NCBI GenBank assembly: GCA_021323635.1
Contig: JAJPKQ010000005.1
Location: forward strand, 1 to 55,167
Direction of reading: 5' to 3'
Length of the DNA stretch: 55,167 nucleotides
From: a bacterium
Lineage (GTDB): Bacteria; Actinomycetota; Thermoleophilia; Solirubrobacterales; Solirubrobacteraceae
Positions 18,097 through 26,236 of this stretch are shown here, in pieces. Position 1 is the first letter of the stretch, and each line of letters starts with the position of its first letter. The position numbers and the translations under genes were made by a program. The notes under the pieces were generated by a model. The model searched no databases, had not been told where the DNA came from, and saw only the letters and a list, made by a program, of their open reading frames with translations.

Positions 18097-18738
18097 TCAG
18101 CCCATGCGCGCACGCGCCAGCTGCGCGACCTCCGCCACCAGCTGATCGACGGACCGCTCGCTGCCGTCGATGATCACCGCATCCGCTGAGGGCTCAAGCG
18201 GGCTCGCCGCGCGCCCTTCATCGCGCGCATCGCGCAGCGCCTGCTCTGCGAGCACCTGCTTGGGGTCCGACTGCAGCTCCTCGGCGCGCCGGCGCGCGCG
18301 CACCTGCGCGGAGGCGGTCAGGAAGATCTTCAGCTCCGCCTGCGGGGCGACCGCCTGGCCGATGTCGCGACCCTCCGCGACCCAGTCGCCGCTGTCAAGC
18401 AGCTGCCGCTGGCGCGCGACAAGCGCCTCGCGCACAGGTTGCTTGGCAGCCACGACCGAGGCGAGCTCAGAGACCTCGGGGGCGCGGATCGCGGCGGTCA
18501 CATCCTCACCGTCAAGGAGGATCCGCTCGCCCAGCTCGATCGCCGCGCTGCGCGCAAGCTCGCCGAGGCGCGCGGGGCCCTGCGGCGCCTCGGGGTCGAT
18601 CCCCGCGCGGCGCGCTGCAAGCGCGACGCAGCGGTACATCGCCCCGGTGTCGAGGTAGCGGAAGCCAAGGCGCGCTGCAAGCGCACGCGCCAGCGTCGAC
18701 TTGCCCGCGCCCGCGGGCCCGTCTATTGCGATCACCAA
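18097..18738 (-). CDS. cmk: Cytidylate kinase
   Basis: Phosphorylates CMP/dCMP. 213 aa from the chosen start. P-loop [18 protein letters not shown] at the N terminus, then [13 protein letters not shown], the CMP site region WVAEGRDIG and the lid ARRRAEE. A longer frame exists to 18846 but its first part is unlike the family. TTG at 18736-18738, 7 nt after AAGGTGA, gives the normal N terminus; GTG in the next codon is equally possible. Divergent from the DtxR-type gene. Confidence 0.94.
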   Translation of the reverse strand: MVIAIDGPAGAGKSTLARALAARLGFRYLDTGAMYRCVALAARRAGIDPEAPQGPARLGELARSAAIELGERILLDGEDVTAAIRAPEVSELASVVAAKQPVREALVARQRQLLDSGDWVAEGRDIGQAVAPQAELKIFLTASAQVRARRRAEELQSDPKQVLAEQALRDARDEGRAASPLEPSADAVIIDGSERSVDQLVAEVAQLARARMG

Positions 18739-18849
18739 CTGCTGCTCACCTTGCCCGGCACGATAGGGGCCGCAGCGGCGAACCCCCAGCCCGTGCCGGC
18801 AGCCGCCGGGGTGCCGGCCCGCCGGCCATCCGTCTGCGTCAAACAAATG

Positions 18850-18888
18850 TTGACGGCGCCTTGAAGAAAACGTTTAGTCATGCCAAAA
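18850..18888 (+). promoter_or_regulatory. Promoter and candidate DtxR-family operator
   Basis: TTGACG (18850-18855), a 17-bp spacer and TTTAGT (18873-18878) form a sigma-A-like promoter about 20 bp before the ATG of the DtxR-type regulator. Overlapping the -10 is a 16-bp pseudo-palindrome TTTAGTCATGCCAAAA (18873-18888), matching its own reverse complement at 12 of 16 positions. Its position suggests metal-dependent autorepression of the regulator-NRAMP operon. Confidence 0.55.
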
Positions 18889-18898
18889 TCTCAGACAC

Positions 18899-19582
18899 AT
18901 GCCTGCAGAGATGTTCTCCCCATCGGTTCAGGACTACGCGAAGGCGGTGTTCGCGCTCGAGGACCGCGCGGGCGCTGCGGTCTCGACCAACGACCTTGCC
19001 GAGCGGCTGGGGGTCACCCCCGGCTCTGCCTCGGGCATGGTGCGCAAGCTCGCCGAGCAGGGCCTGCTCGAGCACGTCCCCTACCGCGGCGTGCGCCTGA
19101 CCGCCGAGGGCCGCCGCCTGGCGCTGCAGGTGATCCGCCGCCACCGCCTGATCGAGCTCTTCCTCGCCGAGGCTCTGGAGATGCCCTGGGATCGCGTGCA
19201 CGCCGAGGCGGAGGTGCTCGAGCACGCGCTCTCCGAGGAGCTTGAGCACCTGATCGCCGAGCGCCTCGGCCATCCCGAGGTCGACCCCCACGGCGACCCG
19301 ATCCCAAGCGCCGACTTCCAGCTCAGCGGCCCGGACACGATCAGCCTCGCCGAGCTTGCCGAGAACACACGCGCGCGCTTCGTGCGCGTCTCGGACTCCG
19401 ACCCGGAGAAGCTGCGCTATCTGGCCGCGCAGGAGATCGCGCTGGGCGCGGTCGTCGAGGTGATCGGCCGCGAGCCCTTCGGCGGCCCGCTGCAGGTGAG
19501 CCACGAAGGCAAGCAGCACGCGCTCGGCGAGCAGCTCGCCCGCGCGATGCGGGTCGCGCTGCTCGCGGAGGAGGAGAGTTGA
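18899..19582 (+). CDS. DtxR/MntR-family metal-dependent regulator
   Basis: 227 aa, full three-domain architecture. Winged helix (about 5-65: VQDYAKAVFALE, DLAERLGVTPGSASGMVRKLAEQGLL with the recognition helix), dimerisation/metal-binding domain (about 75-145: RRHRLIELFLAE, HAEAEVLEHALSEE and ERLGHPEVDPHGDPIP, carrying the His/Glu ligands) and a C-terminal SH3-like domain. It should sense Mn or Fe and repress metal uptake. Its stop overlaps the NRAMP start by 4 bp, so it regulates and is translated with that transporter. No Shine-Dalgarno is evident. Confidence 0.92.
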   Translation: MPAEMFSPSVQDYAKAVFALEDRAGAAVSTNDLAERLGVTPGSASGMVRKLAEQGLLEHVPYRGVRLTAEGRRLALQVIRRHRLIELFLAEALEMPWDRVHAEAEVLEHALSEELEHLIAERLGHPEVDPHGDPIPSADFQLSGPDTISLAELAENTRARFVRVSDSDPEKLRYLAAQEIALGAVVEVIGREPFGGPLQVSHEGKQHALGEQLARAMRVALLAEEES

Positions 19583-20982
19583 GCCCACCGCCGCCGCCAC
19601 CGCCGCTGGGCGGGGAGCTCGGCGGCGCGGTCGCGCTGCCGCTGCCGCCCCTGACGCGCGAGGACCGACTGCGCTCGCGCGATCGCGAGCGCGTGCACCG
19701 CGCGCGCAACGGCCACCGGCGCCTGCATCTGCTGTGGCTGCTGATCGGCCCGGGAATCCTGGTGATGCTCGGCGAGAACGACGGCCCGAGCATGCTCTCC
19801 TACGCCACCACCGGTGCCACCTACGGCATCGGCTTCTTCGTGCCCTTCATCCTTCTCACCTTCGCGATGGCCTACGTCTGCCAGGAGATGGCGATGCGCG
19901 TGGGCGCGGTGACCCACCGCGGCTACGGACAGCTCGTGCTCCAGCGCTATGGCCGCAGCTGGGGCTGGCTGGCTGCGATCGACCTGCTCTTCACCAACCT
20001 CGTCACGCTGATCGCCGAGCTGGTCGCGATTCGCGTCGGCGTCGCCTACTTCCTGGGCGGTGGGACGCTCTCGGCGCAGCTGTCGGCGCTGATCGGCGTC
20101 GCGCTGGTCCTGCTTACGCTCAGCCTCGGCCGCTACTGGCGCTGGGAGCGCATGGTGCTTGCGCTGGCGGTGCTCAACTGCCTCTTCGTCCCGGTCGCGA
20201 TCCTCACCCATCCGCACTGGGGCGCCGCTGCGCACGCGCTCGCGACGCTCTCCCCCTTCCCGCACGGCTCGATCAACACGCTGCTGCTGCTGATCGCATC
20301 GACGATCGGCGCAACCGTCACCCCCTGGATGGTCTTCTTCCAGCAGAGCGCCTCGGCGGACAAGGGCCTTACGCCCCACGACGTCCGCCACGGCCGCTAT
20401 GACACGCTCGCGGGGGCGCTGCTGGCGGCGATCTTCGGCATCGCGGCGCTGATCGGCGGCGCCGCGCTGTTCAGCCACGGCGGCGGCTCGATCTCTGGCT
20501 TCCTCGGCGCCGCCTTTCCGCAGGCGATCGGCGCCCGCGCCGGGCAGGTCGCCGGCGCGCTCTTCGCGCTCGGCCTGATCGAGGCGGGCGCGGTCGCGCT
20601 GCTTGCGATCTCCGCCTCCACCGGATATGCCCTCGGCGAGTGCGTCGGCGCAGGCAACTCCTTCAACAGCCACCCCCGCCACGCAGCGCTCTTCTACGGC
20701 GCCAACATCGCGGTAGCGGTGGTGGCGGCAGCGGTGATCATGATCCCGGGCGCGCCGCTGCTCTCGATTGCGCTGAACGCAAACGTGCTGGCGACGGTGC
20801 TGCTGCCGGTGACCTTGATCTTCGTGATCCTGCTCGCCTCCGACCGCGAGCTGATGGGACGCCATGCGAACACGCGCGCGCGCAACCTCACGGCGGGATT
20901 GATCGTCGCGCTCGTGAGCGCCGCGGGCGCCGCCTACGCGATCGACTCCTTCCTGCTCTCAACGCACCTGATCGGAGGCTGA
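19579..20982 (+). CDS. NRAMP-family divalent metal transporter, noncanonical metal site
   Basis: 467 aa, proline-rich N-terminal tail, then about 11 TM segments of the LeuT-like NRAMP fold. TM1 reads GPGILVMLGENDGPSM (binding loop at residues 65-72) instead of the DPGN signature: the metal Asp (D68) is kept but Asn is Ser. TM6 reads TVTPWMVFFQQS instead of the usual MPHN region, so the metal-selecting Met is Thr. These changes recall the Nramp-related Mg transporter branch. The TTG start overlaps the DtxR gene stop (19579-19582). A one-helix protein follows after 1 nt. Substrate (Mn or Mg) cannot be settled from sequence. Confidence 0.87.
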   Translation: MSPPPPPPPLGGELGGAVALPLPPLTREDRLRSRDRERVHRARNGHRRLHLLWLLIGPGILVMLGENDGPSMLSYATTGATYGIGFFVPFILLTFAMAYVCQEMAMRVGAVTHRGYGQLVLQRYGRSWGWLAAIDLLFTNLVTLIAELVAIRVGVAYFLGGGTLSAQLSALIGVALVLLTLSLGRYWRWERMVLALAVLNCLFVPVAILTHPHWGAAAHALATLSPFPHGSINTLLLLIASTIGATVTPWMVFFQQSASADKGLTPHDVRHGRYDTLAGALLAAIFGIAALIGGAALFSHGGGSISGFLGAAFPQAIGARAGQVAGALFALGLIEAGAVALLAISASTGYALGECVGAGNSFNSHPRHAALFYGANIAVAVVAAAVIMIPGAPLLSIALNANVLATVLLPVTLIFVILLASDRELMGRHANTRARNLTAGLIVALVSAAGAAYAIDSFLLSTHLIGG

Positions 20983-20983
20983 G

Positions 20984-21190
20984 ATGGCGACAGGGAGCGC
21001 ACAGAAGAGCGGGGGGCGCGAGCAGCTGATCGCCTACCTGGAGCGCGATCAGCTCGCCGCGGAGCGCTCGGCACCGCTGCCCCGCGCCCGTCTCCGGCGC
21101 TCGACGGCGGCGCTGCTCTGGGCGCTGCGCGTCGCCGTGACCGTGCTCGGCGCGCTGGTCGTCTACACCTTCCTCGTGAGCCTCGGCTGA
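20984..21190 (+). CDS. Small single-helix membrane protein in NRAMP operon
   Basis: 68 aa, not recognised. A charged soluble N-terminal half (EQLIAYLERDQLAAERSA) precedes one C-terminal TM helix, LLWALRVAVTVLGALVVYTF. ATG one nt after the NRAMP stop, with GGAGG 5 nt upstream, so it is clearly translated with the transporter. It could be a small accessory or regulatory subunit. Confidence 0.7.
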   Translation: MATGSAQKSGGREQLIAYLERDQLAAERSAPLPRARLRRSTAALLWALRVAVTVLGALVVYTFLVSLG

Positions 21191-21346
21191 GGCTCATACC
21201 GGCGCGCCCTAACAGCGGGCAGGCGTCAAGAGGCGCCGGGCAGGCTCGCAGATGACCGCGCCCAGCCAGCGCCTCTCTCCAGCCGCCGGCTCGCGCGCGG
21301 CCGCAACCCCGTCACTCGCCGGCTTTGGCTCGGTGCGCATAGAGAA

Positions 21347-21360
21347 GACGCCAGGGCGTC
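21347..21360 (-). terminator. Weak hairpin downstream of marR-type gene
   Basis: GACGCCagGGCGTC forms a 5-6 bp stem just past the MarR gene stop; on the minus strand it is followed by TTCTCT. Short stem and poor U-tract, so only a candidate. The 21191-21369 interval holds nothing else I recognise. Confidence 0.3.
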
Positions 21361-21369
21361 AAAGCATCA

Positions 21370-21933
21370 TCATGGCCCTTGCCGGCGCTGCCGGCGGCCC
21401 GCCTCACGGCCCCGCCGCCCTCCTCCCTGCGCCGGGCCCTTCACCGTCCCCCCGTGGTCGCGCCGCGGCGCCTCAAGGCCGGCGGCAAGCGCGCCCATGC
21501 GGCCGGCCAGCCGCCGCAGCTCCTCGGCGTGCAGGGCGGAGAGCGCGCTGAGCAGCTCCGCACCACGAGCGCTCAGCGCGACGCGCACGACCCGATGATC
21601 CTCCCCTGAGCGCACTCGCTCCACAAGCCCCTCGGCCTCGGCGCGATCGACGAGCCCGACAGCGCTCTGGTGGCGCAGCAGCAGATGGTCGGCAATCTCG
21701 CCGATCGTCGGCCCCGCAGGGTTCTCATGCCCACGCACCGCAAGCAGCAGCTGGTGCTGGGCCGGCGTCAGACCGACCTCGCGCGCGCGCTCCTCGCTCC
21801 AGCGCAGAAAGCGGCGCAGATCGTTTCGCAACGCCAGCAGCCGCGCGTAGTCGCCCTCGCGCAGCCGGCCGGCGGCGGGGGGCGATTGCGCGCCCACGCC
21901 CTGCCGTGCGCCCTCTCTGCTGCCGGCCGTCAT
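21370..21933 (-). CDS. MarR-family transcriptional regulator
   Basis: 187 aa from the ATG at 21931-21933. Winged helix core: LTPAQHQLLLAVRGHENPAGPTIGEIADHLLLRHQSAVGLVDRAEAEGLVERVRSGEDHRVVRVALSA is the typical MarR order of helices and wing, shown here only as a description of the region at about residues 50-120. The C-terminal tail is Gly/Arg-rich and likely disordered. Divergent from the ClC gene, with a palindrome between the two starts. The frame stays open far upstream, but only as antisense of the ClC gene. Confidence 0.88.
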   Translation of the reverse strand: MTAGSREGARQGVGAQSPPAAGRLREGDYARLLALRNDLRRFLRWSEERAREVGLTPAQHQLLLAVRGHENPAGPTIGEIADHLLLRHQSAVGLVDRAEAEGLVERVRSGEDHRVVRVALSARGAELLSALSALHAEELRRLAGRMGALAAGLEAPRRDHGGTVKGPAQGGGRRGREAGRRQRRQGP

Positions 21934-21952
21934 CTCACTGCCCTTGCATTTA

Positions 21953-21967
21953 TATCGTGACACAATA
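21953..21967. promoter_or_regulatory. Candidate MarR operator between marR and clc
   Basis: TATCGTGACACAATA is a 15-bp near-perfect inverted repeat (TATnGTG-n-CACnATA, one mismatched pair). It lies in the only AT-rich stretch of the 39-bp gap between the divergent MarR and ClC starts. A second TATCGTG (21969-21975) follows directly and includes the ClC GTG start. Size and position fit MarR-type control of both genes. Confidence 0.55.
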
Positions 21968-21972
21968 TTATC

Positions 21973-23865
21973 GTGGCTCTGCAGAACAACGGCGAGGAGG
22001 CGCGGGGGCGGCGTCTGCGTGACTTCACGATCACCCCCCAAGCGCTGCGGGTGATCCCGCTTGCGCTGCTCGTCGGGGCGATCGCCGCGGGCGTCGCGCT
22101 CGCGCTGCTGCGGCTGATCGGGCTGTTCACCCACCTCTTCTACTACGCCAGCCTCGGCAGCAGCCTGATCGCCCCCTCGACCAGACGCCTGGGCGCGCTC
22201 TCCATCCTCGTCCCTGTGCTCGGCGGTCTGATCGTCGGGCTGATCGCCCGCTACGGCTCCGAGCGCATCCGCGGCCACGGCATCCCGGAGGCGATGGAGA
22301 CGATCCTGACGGGCGGCTCGAAGGTCGCCCCGCGCCTTGCCCTGCTCAAGCCGCTTGCCTCCGCGATCGCGATCGGCAGCGGCGGTCCATTTGGCGCCGA
22401 GGGGCCGATCATCATGACCGGCGGCGCCTTCGGATCGCTGATCGCCCAGCTCTTCTCGCTCACCGCGAGCGAGCGCCGGACGCTGCTTGTCGCCGGCTCC
22501 TGCGCGGGCATGGCGGCGGTCTTCGGCACGCCGCTCGCAGCGGCCCTCTTCGGCGTCGAGCTGCTCGTCTTCGAGTGGCGCCCACGCTCGATGGTGCCGA
22601 TCGCGCTCGCGGTCCTCCTCGCGCAGGCGATCCGCGAGCTCCTCGCCCATCACGGCCTGATCGGGGCGGCGCCGCTCTTCCCCGTCCCCCACCACAGCGC
22701 TCTGCCGGCGTCAGGCGTCGCCGCCGCTGCGCTCGTCGGGCTGATCGGCGGGCTGCTTGCCTGGCTGCTGACGGTCGCCGTCTACGGCGCCGAGGATGCC
22801 TTTGCCCGTCTGCCGATCCATTGGATGTGGTGGCCTGCGCTCGGCGGCCTTGTGGTCGGCCTGGGCGGCATGGTCGATCAGCGCGCGCTCGGCGTCGGCT
22901 ACCCGACGATCGGCGCCGCGCTGGCCGGGCACCTGGGTGTCAGCACGCTCGTGACCTTGCTTGTTGTCAAGCTAGTGATCTGGTCGCTCTCGCTCGGCTC
23001 GGGCACGAGCGGCGGCATCCTCGCACCGCTGCTGATGATGGGCGGAGCGCTCGGCGGCATCCTCTCGCCGCTGCTCCCTGGCGGTGGTCTCTCAACCTGG
23101 GCGCTGATCGGGATAGCCGCGACGCTTGCGGGCGTCACGCGCTCGCCCTTCACCGCGGTCGTCTTCGCGCTCGAGCTCACCGGCTCGATCGACCTCCTGC
23201 CCGCGCTGCTTGCCGCAAGCGCGATCGCGCACCTGCTCTCGACGCTCCTGCTGGGGCGCTCGATCCTGACCGAGAAGGTGGCCCGCCGCGGCTTCCACGT
23301 TATGCGCGAGTACGCCGTCGACCCGCTCGAGGCGCTGATCGTGAGCGAGGTGATGACCAGCGAGCCGCTCACGACCACGCCCGAGTGCCCGCTTGCGAAG
23401 CTGCGCGAGCAGCTGCTGCGCGGCGTCCAGGCGCCCGGCCAGCGGCTGATCCCCGTGCTCGACCGCCAGCGGCGCCTGCTGGGCATCCTCACCGCCTCGA
23501 GCATCCTGCACAGCGACGGCGAGGTGCAGGCGCCAGACCCTGCGCCGGCGCCGCGCGCCAAGCAGCTGATGCTCCGCTCGCCGCTGACCGCCCGGCCCAC
23601 CGAGAGCCTGCGTGCGGTCGCCGAGCGCATGGCCCAGCACCGCATCGGCGCGCTGCCGGTGGTCAGCGGAGAGCCTGCAGGCGCCGGGCGGCTGCTTGGC
23701 ATTGTCAGCGTCTTCGACCTGCTTGCGGCGCGTGAGCGGATGCTGGCAGAGGAGCGCCACCGCGAGCGCGTCATCGCCCTGCGGTCGCCACTGCCGCGAG
23801 CGCGCAACGGGCGCGGGGCTGCGGCCCGCTGTGCGGGCGGCGCGAAGGCGCCGCCCGCACGCTGA
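21973..23865 (+). CDS. ClC-family chloride channel/antiporter with CBS pair
   Basis: 630 aa. ClC membrane domain (about 20-430): GHGIPEAME where the family has GSGIP, GSGGPFGAEGPIIMTGG keeping the gating Glu position of GxEGP, and GSGTSGGILAPLLMMGG in the second half. The C-terminal cytosolic part has two CBS motifs (SEVMTSEPLTT and MLRSPLTARPTESL...RIGALPVV), which usually bind adenine nucleotides. Ser to His in the first selectivity loop makes the ion preference less certain. GTG start at 21973; divergent from the MarR gene. The last codons sit inside a perfect hairpin. Confidence 0.9.
   Translation: MALQNNGEEARGRRLRDFTITPQALRVIPLALLVGAIAAGVALALLRLIGLFTHLFYYASLGSSLIAPSTRRLGALSILVPVLGGLIVGLIARYGSERIRGHGIPEAMETILTGGSKVAPRLALLKPLASAIAIGSGGPFGAEGPIIMTGGAFGSLIAQLFSLTASERRTLLVAGSCAGMAAVFGTPLAAALFGVELLVFEWRPRSMVPIALAVLLAQAIRELLAHHGLIGAAPLFPVPHHSALPASGVAAAALVGLIGGLLAWLLTVAVYGAEDAFARLPIHWMWWPALGGLVVGLGGMVDQRALGVGYPTIGAALAGHLGVSTLVTLLVVKLVIWSLSLGSGTSGGILAPLLMMGGALGGILSPLLPGGGLSTWALIGIAATLAGVTRSPFTAVVFALELTGSIDLLPALLAASAIAHLLSTLLLGRSILTEKVARRGFHVMREYAVDPLEALIVSEVMTSEPLTTTPECPLAKLREQLLRGVQAPGQRLIPVLDRQRRLLGILTASSILHSDGEVQAPDPAPAPRAKQLMLRSPLTARPTESLRAVAERMAQHRIGALPVVSGEPAGAGRLLGIVSVFDLLAARERMLAEERHRERVIALRSPLPRARNGRGAAARCAGGAKAPPAR
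23831..23860. terminator. Perfect 13-bp hairpin at clc/livJ convergence
   Basis: GTGCGGGCGGCGC, a gaag loop, and its exact complement. It ends 2 nt before the ClC stop codon and 17 nt beyond the end of the convergent substrate-binding protein gene. No U-tract on either side; such GC-only hairpins are often proposed as bidirectional terminators in actinobacteria. Confidence 0.55.
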
Positions 23866-23877
23866 GCGCAGTTGCTG

Positions 23878-25173
23878 CTATTCGCTGGGCACGCCGCCCG
23901 TCGGCGGCGCCGGCTGGCTGCCGGTGTAGGGGGTGATCGGGGTGCCCGCGGTCGGTTCGGTCAGCAGCGGCTTGCCCGAGAGGACGATCTTGCCGCCTTC
24001 GACCCTGCCGATCTCTGCGCCGCCGTAGCCGCCGTGTTGGGTCTTCGTGTAGCGGAAGGGCACGAGCCCCGGCCCGCTCCAGGACTTGCCGCCTTCCTCG
24101 ACCGCCTTGACGATGGCTTCGCGGGTCAGGTTCTTGCCGGCGGCCTTCAGCGCCTGCACGAGCGTGTAAGCGGTCGCCATGCCATAGACGGTGTTGCCGT
24201 CAAAGGGCGTGCCGGGGTCATATTCGCTGTGGATGCGCCGGAAGAGCGCGATCCAGGGGTTGCTCGTTTCCGTGGAGGAGGGCAGGTAGTTGGTGGTGAT
24301 CGCGCCTTCGATCAGCGCCGTGCCCGAGGCCTTGCCCTTGGAGATCGTCTTCAGCAGCGCAGCGACGGTCGTCGGGTCGATGCCGACGCTCGAGACCACC
24401 AGCTGCGGGGTGTAGCCGAGCGTGAAGGCGGTCAGCTGGCCGATCGCGGTGTAGATCGGGACGGTGAAGTCGACCAGCACTTCCGCGCCCGCGGACTTGA
24501 TCGCGGTGATCTGCGCAGCCAGCGTGGTCGTGCCGGGCTCGTAGGGCTGCGTCGCGACGATGTCCTTGCTCGGCACCTCGTCGCGGATGCCCGCAAGCCC
24601 GCCGTTGCCGAAGTCGTCGTTCTGGTAGAGCACGCCGACCTTCTTGCCCGCGAAGTGCTGGGCGATGTACTGGCCGAGGATCTTGCCTTCGATCGTGTAG
24701 TTGGGCTGCCAGCCGAAGGTGTAGGGGTGTTCGGCGCCGTTGTCCCAGCACGGGCAGCCGGAGGCGACAAAGAGGTCAGGCACCTTCTCCGAGTTCAGGA
24801 AGCCGACGACCTTCGTGTGGGTGGGCGTTCCCAGCCCCTCGAAGATCCCAAAGACCTTTTCCTGGAGCACCAGCTGGTGGACGACGTTGACGGTCTGCGT
24901 CGGGTTGTATTCGTCGTTCTTGACGATCAGGTTGATCTTGCGCCCCCAGACGCCGCCGTGAGCGTTCACGTACTTGAAGAACGCGATCGAGGCCGGGGCG
25001 ATTTCGCTGTAGCCGGGCGCTGCCGGGCCCGTCAGCGGCTGATGCGTGCCGAAGGTGACGCTGGTCGGCGTCACCCCCACTGTGGAGCCCGAGGAGCCGC
25101 AGCCCACCACCGCCAGGCCGCCTGCGGCAACCGCAAGCAGCCATGCTCTGCGCTTGGACATCGAGAGACTCAT
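23878..25173 (-). CDS. livJ: Branched-chain amino acid ABC transporter, substrate-binding lipoprotein
   Basis: 431 aa. N-terminal lipoprotein signal (KRRAWLLAVAAGGLAVVGC, lipobox ending in Cys), then a type I periplasmic-binding fold: TFGTHQPLTGPAAPGYSEIAP, KINLIVKNDEYNPTQT and VASGCPCWDNG, with KVGVLYQNDDFGNGG opening lobe 2. The ATG at 25171-25173 has GGAGG 9-10 nt upstream; the longer frame is not needed. Last gene of the liv operon, 22 nt after livM. The ligand could be amino acids or small amides; LivJ-family specificity is not readable here. Confidence 0.88.
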   Translation of the reverse strand: MSLSMSKRRAWLLAVAAGGLAVVGCGSSGSTVGVTPTSVTFGTHQPLTGPAAPGYSEIAPASIAFFKYVNAHGGVWGRKINLIVKNDEYNPTQTVNVVHQLVLQEKVFGIFEGLGTPTHTKVVGFLNSEKVPDLFVASGCPCWDNGAEHPYTFGWQPNYTIEGKILGQYIAQHFAGKKVGVLYQNDDFGNGGLAGIRDEVPSKDIVATQPYEPGTTTLAAQITAIKSAGAEVLVDFTVPIYTAIGQLTAFTLGYTPQLVVSSVGIDPTTVAALLKTISKGKASGTALIEGAITTNYLPSSTETSNPWIALFRRIHSEYDPGTPFDGNTVYGMATAYTLVQALKAAGKNLTREAIVKAVEEGGKSWSGPGLVPFRYTKTQHGGYGGAEIGRVEGGKIVLSGKPLLTEPTAGTPITPYTGSQPAPPTGGVPSE

Positions 25174-25195
25174 TTTATGCTGCCTCCATTTCTGT

Positions 25196-26236
25196 TTACT
25201 TGGCCGGATTTGACTGTGTGACACTGTGGCGTGAGGAATACGCCCGCTTCAAAAGACCCGACAGCTGCCGCAGCCCGGCCTGGATGCCACCAGGCCACAG
25301 GAGCATTGCGACAATCAGCATAACTCCGTAGATCGCAAGCGGCAGGTTTGCCGCGACATTGCCCGACAGCGAGAGCGACTGCGCGATGTCATGGCTCCAG
25401 TTGGGGAGCAGGACGAGCAGCGCCGCCGCCCAGAAGGCGCCCCACAGCGACCCGACCCCGCCGATCACCGCGGCGGCAAAGATGCGCAGCGAGAGTTCCA
25501 GTGGAAACGCTCCCGGCTGGGCGAGCTGCAGGACGACGGTCGCCAGCCCGCCGCCAAGCCCAGCGCACGCTGCGCTGAGCACAAACGCCACCGTCTGGGT
25601 GCGTCCGACGTGGCAGCCGCAGAGCGCCGCGGCAACCTCATCGTCGCGCACCGCCCGCAGCGCGCGGCCGGCGCCCGAGCGTGTCATGTTGTAGATGAAG
25701 AACAGCGCCGCCAGCGCCCCCAGGCCGGCGATCCACGCCAGGTAGCGCTGCGGCGGAAAGCTCGAGCCCAGGAACGAGGGCGGCGCGGGCGGGTCGATCA
25801 CAAGCCCGTTTTCGCCTCCCAGCGTTTCCGGGAAGCGATTGCCGATCTGCGGCAGCGCTACCGCGAGGGTCAGGGTGACGCCGGCGAGATACGGCCCCTG
25901 CAGGCGCGAGGCCGCCGCGCCCAGCACCGCGCCCACCAGCGCACTGACGGCGGTGGCCGCCGCCAGTGCCCCTACCAGCGGCCAGTGCTCGTCGGCGACG
26001 AGCAGCGCGACCGCGTACGCCCCGACCGCCATGAACGCCCCGTGGCCCAGCGAGATCTTGCCGCCGAAGCCGATCAGCACGCTCAGGCCGATCAGGGCTG
26101 CGAAGTAGTAGGCGCCGTCGGCAAGCTGCAGGTCGCGATATTCGCCGACCAATGAGGAGACCGCTCCGAAGGCGAGCGCCGCGAGCAGCACCACGACCGC
26201 CGCGCGCACCGCCCCGACCCGCGCGAGCGCCCTCAT
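25196..26236 (-). CDS. livM: Branched-chain amino acid ABC transporter permease LivM
   Basis: 346 aa, about nine TM segments. Family signature GFGGKISLGHGAFMAVGAYAVAL in the N-terminal half and RAVRDDEVAAALCGCHVGRTQ, the cytoplasmic loop contacting the ATPases, in the second half. ATG overlaps the livH stop (ATGA). The C-terminal residues after the last helix are basic. Confidence 0.92.
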   Translation of the reverse strand: MRALARVGAVRAAVVVLLAALAFGAVSSLVGEYRDLQLADGAYYFAALIGLSVLIGFGGKISLGHGAFMAVGAYAVALLVADEHWPLVGALAAATAVSALVGAVLGAAASRLQGPYLAGVTLTLAVALPQIGNRFPETLGGENGLVIDPPAPPSFLGSSFPPQRYLAWIAGLGALAALFFIYNMTRSGAGRALRAVRDDEVAAALCGCHVGRTQTVAFVLSAACAGLGGGLATVVLQLAQPGAFPLELSLRIFAAAVIGGVGSLWGAFWAAALLVLLPNWSHDIAQSLSLSGNVAANLPLAIYGVMLIVAMLLWPGGIQAGLRQLSGLLKRAYSSRHSVTQSNPAK

